Counted from the stretch's first letter, positions 22,818-29,352 are shown. The stretch: 33,476 nt of DNA from Candidatus Mediterraneibacter merdigallinarum (GCA_019117305.1 DWZZ01000054.1:1-33476); one strand, 5' to 3'. A program made the numbers and translations. Notes: generated by a model not told the origin, from the sequence alone.

Positions 22818-22847
22818 TTGACTTTTTTCAGGTACATTTGCTATAAT
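22818..22847 (+). promoter_or_regulatory. Promoter of the antisense antitoxin RNA
   Basis: TTGACT (22818-22823), an 18-base spacer and TATAAT (22842-22847): a near-consensus constitutive promoter pointing toward the toxin gene, with no coding sequence downstream on this strand. Confidence 0.8.
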
Positions 22848-22853
22848 GTACTT

Positions 22854-22953
22854 AACAGGATAGCCGGAAGGTGACTGCACCTCACCCGTCCCGGCGAAAC
22901 TTAAGATCTACAAAATAGTCGTCAGCTTTTCCAGGGCAGGACGGCTATTTTTT
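22854..22953 (+). ncRNA. Antisense RNA antitoxin of a type I toxin-antitoxin pair
   Basis: A strong promoter and an intrinsic terminator define a transcript of about 100 bases. The terminator arms are AAAATAGTCGTC (22912-22923) and GACGGCTATTTTTT (22940-22953), ending in six Ts. An upstream fold is visible: GCCGG/CCGGC enclosing AGGTG-ACTG-CACCT. The 3' end runs over the last codons and stop of the convergent toxin gene and all of its 3' untranslated region, the arrangement of txpA/RatA- and bsrG/SR4-type systems. It should pair with the toxin mRNA and lead to its decay; not experimentally known here. Confidence 0.75.
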
Positions 22954-23028
22954 ATGTGTATAATTCAGAACAGCTATGATCAGTAAAGCTATGCTTACAA
23001 TCAGGCTTAATTCTTCATATGTACTCAT
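22945..23028 (-). CDS. Type I toxin, putative holin-like small hydrophobic peptide
   Basis: A 27-residue peptide beginning MSTYEELSLIVSIALLII and ending NYTHKK: a short acidic head, one membrane helix (about residues 8-22) and a basic tail. This matches the 'putative holin-like toxin' (Hol_Tox/TxpA-like) family, commonly MxxYEALxLMIxFAxLIxxILxxxxKK. GAGGGGGTGG lies 5 bases before the ATG, an exceptionally strong ribosome site. Such peptides insert in the membrane and depolarise or arrest the cell. Placed between phage recombinase and lipoprotein genes, it may stabilise the prophage or act against superinfection (inference). It is below normal gene-calling length. Confidence 0.82.
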   Translation of the reverse strand: MSTYEELSLIVSIALLIIAVLNYTHKK

Positions 23029-23112
23029 AAGCACCACCCCCTCTGCAGGATTCTCAGAACGGGTGGGAGCTCGTCCCCGGCTACCCGGTTAAATACGTTA
23101 TTTGGTTGGAAT

Positions 23113-23140
23113 CCCCGGAGCTTACGATTAAGCACCGGGG
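23113..23140. repeat. Strong stem-loop in the toxin 5' leader
   Basis: CCCCGG-a-GCTTA (23113-23124), loop CGAT, TAAGC-a-CCGGGG (23129-23140): 11 pairs with one A-A mismatch. It lies between the lipoprotein stop and the toxin start. It could terminate lipoprotein transcription, or protect and fold the toxin mRNA leader, a frequent device in type I toxins. A candidate -10 (TATAAA on the minus strand, 23152-23157) lies just upstream without a clear -35. Confidence 0.55.
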
Positions 23141-23179
23141 AAAATAGTAATTTTATACATTCTTAATTCTTGCTAAAAT

Positions 23180-24055
23180 TCATTGAACAGATATGTCAAA
23201 AGTAAATGGAGAAAATTCTAAATTATAGTCATCACTACTTCCCTCGGCATATAACTGAAAATTGGTAGAATTGTCTATTGAAGGAAATACAATTATTCCA
23301 GAGGAAGAAGCGCCGGGCAACAGATCATAGGAAAGTTCCGGATAATTTCCATCATACTTTGATGTGGATGAGGAATCCTGTTCTATTTGCTGTCCGTTCT
23401 GTATAATGCGGATATCATAGGTGTACAGAGAAAATGTATTATCTGAATTATTAGTTTCTGTTATATATACGCGAGTTTCTGCTTCTGCAAATTCAATTTT
23501 ATCAATTTTTAATGTAATATCATGCTGAGTTGCCGTTGCGTTTTCCGGGACAACCTCTTTGATTGTTGGAACTACTGCATCTATATAGGACTGTTTTTCA
23601 ACGGAAACAGCGTCTATCTGAAGAGATGTTAATGTATTACCATATATATTTTCATATTCAAGAGAACCAACTATACGGCCATCAACAGTCACATAATCAT
23701 CAACAGCAAAAACTTCAGTCGGATTGGTGATTCCGAAAATAAAATCATTCGAGGCAGTGGAAGGATCATACCATGCTTGATATACGGAATAGTTATCCTC
23801 GGTCTGGGGACCATTAAAGATTTTACCGGATAATTTCACATACTTTCCGGCATAATCATCAGGAGATGAAAACAGGGATATTATTTCAGAATCTGAAATG
23901 TACTCGGGTTCATCATTTTCAGCATCTATATCTTCTTCGGCACTTTCATTACTTTCGGAAGTACCATCAGATGAGGATTTTGAATCACCAGCAGAACAAG
24001 CTGTTAATGCAGCCATGGATAACATAATCAATGCGACACAAATTTTCTTTTTCAT
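23180..24055 (-). CDS. Prophage-encoded surface lipoprotein
   Basis: 291 residues with a lipoprotein signal (MKKKICVALIMLSMAALTAC, lipid on the Cys at 20) and a Ser/Glu/Asp-rich linker to about residue 52. A middle domain of about 90 residues (SPDDYAGKYVKLSGKIF, then VDDYVTVDGRIVGS) looks like an OB-fold of the tRNA_anti-like type. The C-terminal ~110 residues resemble a DUF4352-like immunoglobulin fold (ITLKIDKIEFAEAETRVYITE). GAGAGG lies 8 bases before the ATG. Its position between integrase and repressor matches that of superinfection-exclusion lipoproteins such as Ltp of Streptococcus phage TP-J34, although the sequence is different. A role in blocking DNA entry of related phages is inference. 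Confidence 0.8.
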   Translation of the reverse strand: MKKKICVALIMLSMAALTACSAGDSKSSSDGTSESNESAEEDIDAENDEPEYISDSEIISLFSSPDDYAGKYVKLSGKIFNGPQTEDNYSVYQAWYDPSTASNDFIFGITNPTEVFAVDDYVTVDGRIVGSLEYENIYGNTLTSLQIDAVSVEKQSYIDAVVPTIKEVVPENATATQHDITLKIDKIEFAEAETRVYITETNNSDNTFSLYTYDIRIIQNGQQIEQDSSSTSKYDGNYPELSYDLLPGASSSGIIVFPSIDNSTNFQLYAEGSSDDYNLEFSPFTFDISVQ

Positions 24056-24119
24056 ACTTTTTCCTCTCTTTCATTTTCTGGTCCGAGAAAACACCACATT
24101 TATATAATCGCCAGTGCGG

Positions 24120-24578
24120 TTATATCTTTTCCATAACTGCCAGATTCGGGATGAAGTAAATTACATAATTATCTACTTCTGTATATACTCCGTATTTATC
24201 TCGGTAGCAGTCAATGCATTCCTGTAAATATTCTTCTGTTACATCTAACAGTTCTGCAATTTCATGTCTGCTCTGGCATCCGGCACGGAATGCTGTTATA
24301 ATGCCGGTCAGCCCGATCAGTTTGTTATATCCCCACAGACGAGCCTGCCGTTCCTGCTTGCGGTTACGAACATCATTCATGTCAAGGATATTTCCCACTG
24401 ATGTATGATGATGTCCGAGCTCCTCTGCGAGGACACAGGTCTTTTCCGTATTTGTCTCAATGTCTTGGCGGATAGCAATCCGCTTTCCCTTGATTCTTCC
24501 GTTGTTGTATTTCAGGGGCTTTTCCTTTACGATAAGTCCCTCCTGATTAGCTTCATCCAAAAGTGCTTCATAATTCAT
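24120..24578 (-). CDS. ImmA/IrrE family metallo-endopeptidase-like protein
   Basis: 152 residues. The segment KTCVLAEELGHHHTSVGNIL is the ImmA/IrrE metal motif region. The first His of the usual HExxH is replaced (AEELGHH), a form I recall as common in phage members, so activity is uncertain but not excluded. LWGYNKLIGLTGIITAFRAG and the ELLDVTEEYLQECIDCY helix also fit. GGAGGTG lies 7 bases before the ATG. The protein would cleave or antagonise the adjacent CI-like repressor when the host is stressed. It lies 54 bases downstream of that repressor gene, in the same transcript. Confidence 0.87.
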   Translation of the reverse strand: MNYEALLDEANQEGLIVKEKPLKYNNGRIKGKRIAIRQDIETNTEKTCVLAEELGHHHTSVGNILDMNDVRNRKQERQARLWGYNKLIGLTGIITAFRAGCQSRHEIAELLDVTEEYLQECIDCYRDKYGVYTEVDNYVIYFIPNLAVMEKI

Positions 24579-24632
24579 AGGTCAACACCTCCAGTCTATA
24601 GTGTAGTACAAAGCCTGTCCTATAAACCGGAC

Positions 24633-25109
24633 TTAGAAGTCATCATCATCCATAATGTCATTATCAGATGTGTCTGTGCCTTCTGGTATATTAATGTCAA
24701 TACGGGCGTTGGCGGCGTTCGTATCCAAATGGGATGGCATTTCTACTATATTATCATCACTTCCTTTTTCTCGTTCAGCCAAAGCCTTAGAGCGCTCGTA
24801 TTCCTTTTCAAGTGTGAAATCTACCATTTCTCTGCCGTGAGGATCTAAAAGATGATATTTTTCTAAAAGTTCTTTATCGTCAAGACTTATGACAAGTTCT
24901 GTTAATATTTTGGTCTCATCCTGATATAAGTAATTTGCATCTATATTAAGAATTTCTAATGCTTTCGCTATAGTAGCAATAGTTGGTTCGCGGTTTCCGC
25001 TTTCATATCCTGATAACGTAGATTTAGCTACGCCTAATTTCTCGGCAAGTTGTTCTTGTGTTAATCCTGCCTTTATTCTACTTTCTTTTAACCTATCGTA
25101 AAAAGCCAT
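24633..25109 (-). CDS. CI-like XRE-family phage repressor
   Basis: 158 residues from ATG 25109, which has AGAGGTG 6 bases upstream; a GTG three codons earlier is too close. Residues 1-62 are a standard HTH_3 domain (RLKESRIKAGLTQEQLAEKL, then VAKSTLSGYESGNREPTIAT). A charged helical stretch follows, then a strongly acidic tail (DTSDNDIMDDDDF) instead of a LexA-like peptidase. Inactivation should therefore occur by the neighbouring ImmA-like protein rather than self-cleavage (inference). It is transcribed divergently from the Cro-like gene. Confidence 0.9.
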   Translation of the reverse strand: MAFYDRLKESRIKAGLTQEQLAEKLGVAKSTLSGYESGNREPTIATIAKALEILNIDANYLYQDETKILTELVISLDDKELLEKYHLLDPHGREMVDFTLEKEYERSKALAEREKGSDDNIVEMPSHLDTNAANARIDINIPEGTDTSDNDIMDDDDF

Positions 25110-25133
25110 TATTTTCACCTCTCTTTAAAAAAT

Positions 25134-25233
25134 ATTATAAACGCATAATATGGATAAATCAATATATAAAGTTTGCGAAATGAATATTTTTGTATAAAAA
25201 TATATTGACAAGTTCACGAAACGAGAATATAAT
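25134..25233. promoter_or_regulatory. Lysis-lysogeny switch: divergent promoters with operator repeats
   Basis: Minus-strand repressor promoter: TTGATT (25157-25162) - 17 - TATAAT (25134-25139). Plus-strand Cro promoter: TTGACA (25205-25210) - 17 - TATAAT (25228-25233), a consensus promoter. Repeated half-palindromic sites GTTTGCGAAATGA (25171-25183) and GTTCACGAAACGA (25212-25224) match at 10 of 13 positions; the second fills the Cro promoter spacer, the first lies just upstream of the repressor -35. ACGCAAAATGCGT (25244-25256) is a further palindrome at the start of the Cro transcript. Confidence 0.82.
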
Positions 25234-25274
25234 CAAGAAAAAGAACGCAAAATGCGTAGAAGGGAGAAGGATAG

Positions 25275-25505
25275 ATGCGAATTGCAGATTTTAATGCACC
25301 GGCAGCGGACAATATATCAAAGCTGATTGAAGAGAAGGGTCTAAAGCAGGTGTATGTTGCACAAAAAGCTGGATATAAGGCGCAGGAATTAAATGATATG
25401 TTAAATGGTCGCCGGCTAATAAAAGCATGTGATGTTCCAAGACTTGCGCTTGCGCTAAACGTAGAGATTAATGAAATCTACGAGTCCGGAAAGAAAGGGG
25501 AGTGA
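25275..25505 (+). CDS. Cro-like HTH protein
   Basis: 76 residues with one XRE-type helix-turn-helix (ISKLIEEKGLKQVYVAQKAG, then QELNDMLNGRRLIKACDVPR) and little else. It is the first rightward gene after the switch region, the position of Cro, and should repress the repressor promoter. AAGGGAGAAGG precedes the ATG. Its stop overlaps the GTG of the next frame and sits 5 bases before that gene's preferred TTG. Confidence 0.85.
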   Translation: MRIADFNAPAADNISKLIEEKGLKQVYVAQKAGYKAQELNDMLNGRRLIKACDVPRLALALNVEINEIYESGKKGE

Positions 25506-25510
25506 TTAAC

Positions 25511-25645
25511 TTGATTGTTGCTGATAAGGAATGCAGTGAAATCCAGATCGTTACAAAAGATAATGAACTGATCGCGAGTATCACAGATGAGGATGTTATC
25601 GAAAAGGATGGATACAAAGTTGTATGTGTGCCGACTGAAAACTAA
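25511..25645 (+). CDS. Small acidic phage protein
   Basis: 44 residues from TTG 25511 (LIVADKECSEIQIVTKDNEL at the start), placed 8 bases after GGGGAG; a GTG at 25502 is the alternative. Predicted beta-rich and soluble (SITDEDVIEKDGYKVVCVPT). No known function; the setting suggests an early regulatory or host-takeover peptide. It ends 4 bases inside the convergent gene at 25642-25860. Confidence 0.6.
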   Translation: MIVADKECSEIQIVTKDNELIASITDEDVIEKDGYKVVCVPTEN

Positions 25646-25860
25646 CCGAGATTGTTACGAGGATTCCCATCGGGTTTAGAGACAGGGGTGTCAATACCGT
25701 TTATTTTCCTATGATAGTAGTCGTTCCCATAATCGCCTCTATCAATAGCTTTAATAAATTGGTTGCGAGTCATTTCGTTGCCAGTACGTGTGTCACGAAA
25801 GCGTTCGTTGCGTCCGGTGTCGGACTCTTTGATAACTTCTACTTTGGGTTTATTTGTCAT
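25642..25860 (-). CDS. Small conserved phage/accessory protein
   Basis: 72 residues from ATG 25860, chosen because AAGGATG lies 6 bases upstream; the longer frame to 25887 lacks a site. It is very basic and polar (VIKESDTGRNERFRDTRTGN, then YHRKINGIDTPVSKPDGNPR) with a glycine/asparagine-rich end. I recall short proteins of this pattern (MTRxQFV...INGVKTPVS) in Firmicutes genomes, all uncharacterised. It has its own minus-strand promoter and so may be expressed in the lysogen. Confidence 0.65.
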   Translation of the reverse strand: MTNKPKVEVIKESDTGRNERFRDTRTGNEMTRNQFIKAIDRGDYGNDYYHRKINGIDTPVSKPDGNPRNNLG

Positions 25861-25906
25861 ATGCATCATCCTTTCTATATGACACACATAACAACCTTGT
25901 ATGGCT

Positions 25907-25935
25907 AGACTACTACAAGAATAATGCTATGTCAA
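25907..25935 (-). promoter_or_regulatory. Promoter of the small basic-protein gene
   Basis: On the minus strand TTGACA (25930-25935), 17-base spacer, TAGTCT (25907-25912), about 45 bases before the ATG at 25860. Confidence 0.6.
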
Positions 25936-26002
25936 GACTAAAATACAATATAATGTATAGAACATTTGTTTACACACAAAATATTGTTTATGTCAATAAA
26001 AG

Positions 26003-26034
26003 TTTTATAAAAGATACGTAATTATTTTATAAAA
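26003..26034. promoter_or_regulatory. Twin TTTTATAAAA palindromes upstream of the small membrane protein gene
   Basis: TTTTATAAAA occurs at 26003-26012 and 26025-26034, 22 bp apart, within the AT-rich gap before 26074. The first overlaps a possible -10 (TATAAA) that pairs with TTGTTT 16 bases upstream. They may be operators of a phage regulator or just AT-rich promoter sequence. Confidence 0.35.
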
Positions 26035-26073
26035 CATAAGAAAATGAGTTGCTAAAAAAGTGAGGTGAAACAG

Positions 26074-26247
26074 ATGTGGACGGCGATATTTGCCATTACA
26101 ACAATAATATGCGCGATTGGGTGGCTCAGTAGATACATTTCTTGCATGGCGATACTTTATTACATAGCTGAAAAAGGGTACAAGCTCCCGAATGATGATG
26201 ACATCAGGGAGTGTGCCTATGAGGTGGTAAAGCATTTGTTTAAATAA
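26074..26247 (+). CDS. Small single-span phage membrane protein
   Basis: 57 residues from ATG 26074 (GAGGTG 6 bases upstream; the GTG at 26065 is part of that site). Residues 2-20 (WTAIFAITTIICAIGWL) are a membrane helix with a further hydrophobic stretch (ISCMAILYYIAEKGYKL), then an amphipathic end (DIRECAYEVVKHLF). Similar short proteins seem common in Clostridia phages but their role is not known. It overlaps the convergent DUF2513 gene by 8 bases. Confidence 0.65.
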   Translation: MWTAIFAITTIICAIGWLSRYISCMAILYYIAEKGYKLPNDDDIRECAYEVVKHLFK

Positions 26248-26626
26248 GGCCGAGCTGGGACTTGATGATTGCCATAATAATTCCGGTTGCAATTTGCGAG
26301 AGTGCAGACACGGAATTTGAACCAACTTTCTTGCTGACCTCCTTAACATCATTCCATATGTTGTCCGAGCGTATGTCTGCGAGAAATTGGTGACCAGGAT
26401 AAGTAATATCAAGAAAAGTGACAAGGTATTCCCCTTCTGTATCAGATGATGTGATTGCTCGGATAAACCCAGCCTCTTTTAGTTTAAGAGCAGCATACTC
26501 TATCACATCGGAATCATATTCATTTGCGAGAAGAGGAATCATGTCATCAAAATCAACTGGCTGGTTAAGGGGTTGCTTTTCCATAGCGATTAAAATATCG
26601 CGCATACAATCAGGGTTTAATTTCAT
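26240..26626 (-). CDS. DUF2513 family protein
   Basis: 128 residues beginning MKLNPDCMRDILIAMEKQPL, the characteristic DUF2513 start, followed by the winged-helix-like portion (YDSDVIEYAALKLKEAGFI, then YLVTFLDITYPGHQFLADIR) and NIWNDVKEVSKKVGS. The family occurs in prophages and accessory islands with no fixed function; the fold suggests nucleic-acid or protein binding. AAGGAG lies upstream of the ATG. It is read against the lytic early genes, which suggests expression in the lysogen. The 149-base gap on its upstream side shows only a short AGCTC/GAGCT hairpin. Confidence 0.85.
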   Translation of the reverse strand: MKLNPDCMRDILIAMEKQPLNQPVDFDDMIPLLANEYDSDVIEYAALKLKEAGFIRAITSSDTEGEYLVTFLDITYPGHQFLADIRSDNIWNDVKEVSKKVGSNSVSALSQIATGIIMAIIKSQLGLI

Positions 26627-26775
26627 TACCTAACCACTCCTTTTATAACTACTCAGCTCTGGCGGGAGCTTGTAAGTAAATTATAGGAGGAGAGAAGAAA
26701 AAGGACAAGAGAGGAAAATTGTTTTTCTGTTAAGTTACTTGATTATTTGTTTCAGACGGATGAGAAGGAGGTGAA

Positions 26776-27024
26776 ATGAGAGTGGAAGAGCTGAAAAAAG
26801 AAATAGAAAGCCTTAAAAGAAAGACTTTCTATATATCAATAGCGTTTTTAGTAATGTCGGCGGCATATGCAGGTTCAGTTTTTTTACAATTACAACGGTA
26901 TGCGACTATTCAGGATTACTATTTTGATTCTCTTGACACTGATCGAGATCTGAACCAGCAGTTGCAGGAGCAGAATCAGGTTTTGAAAGAGATTCTTTCC
27001 AAGATTCAATCTGGTCAGCTTTAG
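26776..27024 (+). CDS. Small coiled-coil membrane protein
   Basis: 82 residues with a strong AAGGAGGTG just ahead of the ATG. The layout is an N-terminal charged coil (VEELKKEIESLKRK), one membrane helix at about 17-39 (FYISIAFLVMSAAYAGSVFL) and a C-terminal coil rich in Gln/Glu/Leu (LNQQLQEQNQVLKEILSKI). The last 119 bases are shared, on the opposite strand, with the 3' end of the convergent membrane-protein gene 26906-27745. No family recognised. The shape resembles phage-encoded membrane anchors. Confidence 0.7.
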   Translation: MRVEELKKEIESLKRKTFYISIAFLVMSAAYAGSVFLQLQRYATIQDYYFDSLDTDRDLNQQLQEQNQVLKEILSKIQSGQL

Positions 27025-27745
27025 AAGAATTTGAAGTATCTGTTGATGTAAGAAGGTCAATATATTGGCTAAAAAGTTGATTGCTTTCTTCAATAAGTTC
27101 GTTACGTTCCTCTTCAATTTCTATACGCCGAGTTTCGGTTTTAGCTTCAGTGATTGCGGTATTCAAATCAATGATAAGTCCAATAAAGTTGAAGATAAGA
27201 GGAATGATAATGTTGCCGATTAAAGCAATAAAGAGATCTGTTTTCATGCGAATTTGATTGTGTCCGGTGGAAGGAGCGAGAGTATCAGGAATTTTGAATT
27301 CCCTAATAGGTCTTTTAATCGTGGTTATAAAATCGTCTTCTGGACAGTCAGACGTTTCATCTAAGGACTCTAGGACTGAGCCAATAGCAGAAACTGCTTT
27401 ATCTATACTAAGATTTGCAGTATTCAAGCCTGATAGTGACTTAGCAAAAGATGACATGGCAGAAACAGCCCCATTAATTGAGTCACAATCATAAGGGATA
27501 TTGATGTTAAGGGCATTTGAGGTGGCTTGTGAAATTGCCGTGGCGGTTAAATCGGGATTATACAAGTTTGAATAATAAATCTGCAACTTCCTTGCCATTT
27601 CTTGTATAGAAGAAATTTGAGGACTGTGTGAAAGATTATCAAGTGCGTCGAGCAATTCGGGAGACAAATTGGACGTGGGTAGAGTTTTTATTTTATCTGA
27701 GAATTTAGAGAGCATTTCATTTAAAGATGAAAAATCGTAATCCAT
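26906..27745 (-). CDS. Uncharacterised prophage membrane protein with coiled-coil tail
   Basis: 279 residues. A polar helical N-terminal part (about 1-165, rich in Ser/Asn/Leu) has no signal peptide. One hydrophobic segment at about 170-192 (LFIALIGNIIIPLIFNFIGL) is followed by a charged coiled coil (AKTETRRIEIEEERNELIEE) and a Ser/Asp/Gln-rich tail. GGAAGG lies 9 bases before the ATG, and a clear promoter (27779-27807) drives it against the lytic genes. That pattern fits a lysogenic-conversion or phage-exclusion gene, but no known family was recognised and the role is open. Its codon and base use is AT-rich compared with the neighbouring recombination genes. Confidence 0.72.
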   Translation of the reverse strand: MDYDFSSLNEMLSKFSDKIKTLPTSNLSPELLDALDNLSHSPQISSIQEMARKLQIYYSNLYNPDLTATAISQATSNALNINIPYDCDSINGAVSAMSSFAKSLSGLNTANLSIDKAVSAIGSVLESLDETSDCPEDDFITTIKRPIREFKIPDTLAPSTGHNQIRMKTDLFIALIGNIIIPLIFNFIGLIIDLNTAITEAKTETRRIEIEEERNELIEESNQLFSQYIDLLTSTDTSNSSKADQIESWKESLSKPDSAPATAGSDLDQCQENQNSNPE

Positions 27746-27778
27746 GATAAAACCTTCCTTTCATCATTTGATAGGAAG

Positions 27779-27807
27779 ATTATACCAGATACCGGAAAAC
27801 GGGACAA
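27779..27807 (-). promoter_or_regulatory. Promoter of the 279-residue membrane protein gene
   Basis: Minus strand TTGTCC (27802-27807), 17-base spacer, TATAAT (27779-27784), 33 bases before the start codon. An independent promoter pointing against the early lytic operon. Confidence 0.7.
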
Positions 27808-27841
27808 TCAGGGGCGCATACATTTTAGAGAGGTGGTGCAT

Positions 27842-27934
27842 GTGAATATCGAAAAGATCATGGAAGTATTGATCAGCCTTTTGGCAGAGCAGGAGGGAGT
27901 AACAATTGAATATACGCTTGAGAAAACCGCGTAA
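27842..27934 (+). CDS. 30-residue phage peptide
   Basis: Starts at GTG 27842 with AGAGGTGG 5 bases upstream and encodes an acidic amphipathic peptide (VNIEKIMEVLISLLAEQEGV at the start, TIEYTLEKTA at the end). Codon use and a good ribosome site support it; function unknown. Confidence 0.5.
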   Translation: MNIEKIMEVLISLLAEQEGVTIEYTLEKTA

Positions 27935-27968
27935 GCGGGAACAGTTGGACAAGCAGAAAAAGCAATGA
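27906..27968 (+). CDS. 20-residue basic phage peptide overlapping the previous frame
   Basis: TTG at 27906 preceded by GGAGGGAG, encoding an Arg/Lys-rich peptide (LNIRLRKPRKREQL, then DKQKKQ). It overlaps the preceding gene by 29 bases in another frame. The ribosome site lies inside the upstream gene, so translational coupling is likely if the gene is real. Confidence 0.35.
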   Translation: MNIRLRKPRKREQLDKQKKQ

Positions 27969-27995
27969 ATCATTGCGAAAGGAGGGAAGAAAGCA

Positions 27996-28223
27996 ATGGA
28001 TTATTTCAAAGTTGATGCCACGGAATTGAGACCGGAGCCGGCAGAGCTGCAGCTGATTGATCTCAAGAGGACAAGGCCGATTCTGATACCGGTTGATCCG
28101 GCGCCGATCCAGCAGAAGAGAAACAGGGCAATCCGCGGCATCGAGATCACGGCTGCAGCGTCACTGCTGCTGAATGCGGTCCAGGCGGTAATTATATATG
28201 TGCTGCAGGCCGGACCTATATAA
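27996..28223 (+). CDS. Small phage protein with C-terminal membrane helix
   Basis: 75 residues; AGGAGGG about 11 bases before the ATG. A soluble proline-rich first half (ATELRPEPAELQLIDLKRTR, then PILIPVDPAPIQQKRNRAIR) is followed by one membrane helix (ITAAASLLLNAVQAVIIYVL), making it a tail-anchored type protein. No family recognised. Confidence 0.6.
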   Translation: MDYFKVDATELRPEPAELQLIDLKRTRPILIPVDPAPIQQKRNRAIRGIEITAAASLLLNAVQAVIIYVLQAGPI

Positions 28224-28300
28224 AAAGAGCGCCCACATGAGCCGGCAAGCTCGGGCACTCAGAAAAATAACCAACTATATCGTAACACAAGGAGGCGGAA

Positions 28301-28675
28301 ATGTACATAGGAATCGGGCCGGAATACGGAAAGCGCATTCGCAAGGAAGATGCATTTACCTATGCCTGCCAGAGGATTTTTTCAGAACCTCAGGAAGAAC
28401 GGGAAACCGCAATGCAGATCTTCCGGGATGCCGGAAGTTTTGAAGAGGCAGAGAATGCACTGATCGAATGGTACTATTCCGGCAACTGGATCCATGAGGG
28501 ACCATTGGAGGAAGAGGAGATTCCCGATCACAGGATTATAGGTAACCTTGAGCGGGTCTGGTGGATCCGGTATTCAGATGGTGTAACCGCATGCTGTGCC
28601 AGGAGTTACAGAGACGCTGTAGATACGGCAGAAGCGTGGGTTACTGGAACAGAATTAACATATGTGATTTTTTAG
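28301..28675 (+). CDS. Uncharacterised early phage protein
   Basis: 124 residues with a strong AAGGAGG site. Acidic and aromatic-rich (EWYYSGNWIHEGPLEEEEIP, then LERVWWIRYSDGVTACCARS), soluble, no known motif. Its TAG overlaps the ribosome site of the next gene, so it belongs to the recombination transcript. It is followed 8 bases later by the YqaJ-type nuclease gene, which may hint at a shared role. Confidence 0.65.
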   Translation: MYIGIGPEYGKRIRKEDAFTYACQRIFSEPQEERETAMQIFRDAGSFEEAENALIEWYYSGNWIHEGPLEEEEIPDHRIIGNLERVWWIRYSDGVTACCARSYRDAVDTAEAWVTGTELTYVIF

Positions 28676-28683
28676 GAGGAATT

Positions 28684-29340
28684 GTGGATCAATTTAAAAT
28701 ATTTGATTTCCTGGATAATACAGCCTGGCTACAGGGAAGGATGAACGGGATCGGCGGAAGTGATGCCAGCGCAATTGTGGGCCTGAATCCCTACAAGAGC
28801 AATATTGATCTCTTCGAGGAGAAGATCGGCAGGAGAATTCCGGAAGATATCTCGGACAAGCCTTGCGTGATTTATGGAAAGTTGGCAGAGGCTCCAATCC
28901 GGGAGCTGTTTAAGCTGGACTATCCAGAGTACCATGTGGAGCACCATGAGTTCCGGATCCTTCAGAGCATCCAGTATCCCTTCATGCAGGCATCCCTGGA
29001 TGGAGAACTGATAGATCCGGATGGACGCCGTGGCATCCTTGAGATCAAAACAACAAATATCCTGCAATCTATGCAGCGCGAGAAATGGAATGACAGAATC
29101 CCGGACAATTATTATATACAGATCCTGCACTACCTGCTTGTGACAGGTTATGAGTTTGTAGTACTCCGTGCCCATCTGAATACAGACTGGGGCGGAGAAA
29201 AACGGACAACGGTGAAGCACTATTTTATAGAGCAGTCTGAAGTAGAAGAGGATCTGGATATGTTGCTTCGGGAAGAACAGAAATTTTGGAAGTACGTGGT
29301 AAGCGGCAGAAAGCCGCCGCTGATACTTCCGGAAATATAA
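28684..29340 (+). CDS. YqaJ-family phage recombination exonuclease
   Basis: 218 residues from GTG 28684 with AGGAGG 4 bases upstream; earlier in-frame ATGs lie inside the previous gene. It has the lambda-exonuclease/YqaJ core: GIGGSDASAIVGLNPYKSN, PCVIYGKLAEAPIRELF with the early Glu, SLDGELID (metal Asp), GILEIKTTN (Glu-x-Lys) and YYIQILHYLLVTG (Gln). It should degrade one strand of double-stranded ends so that the RecT protein encoded downstream can anneal them. It is the first of the DNA recombination module. Confidence 0.92.
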   Translation: MDQFKIFDFLDNTAWLQGRMNGIGGSDASAIVGLNPYKSNIDLFEEKIGRRIPEDISDKPCVIYGKLAEAPIRELFKLDYPEYHVEHHEFRILQSIQYPFMQASLDGELIDPDGRRGILEIKTTNILQSMQREKWNDRIPDNYYIQILHYLLVTGYEFVVLRAHLNTDWGGEKRTTVKHYFIEQSEVEEDLDMLLREEQKFWKYVVSGRKPPLILPEI

Positions 29341-29352
29341 AAGGAGGAAATG

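Noticed and set aside
22635-22880. 81-codon minus-strand frame over the antitoxin RNA
   Set aside because: It overlaps two hairpins and the antisense RNA promoter, has no family resemblance and no suitable ribosome site at its start.
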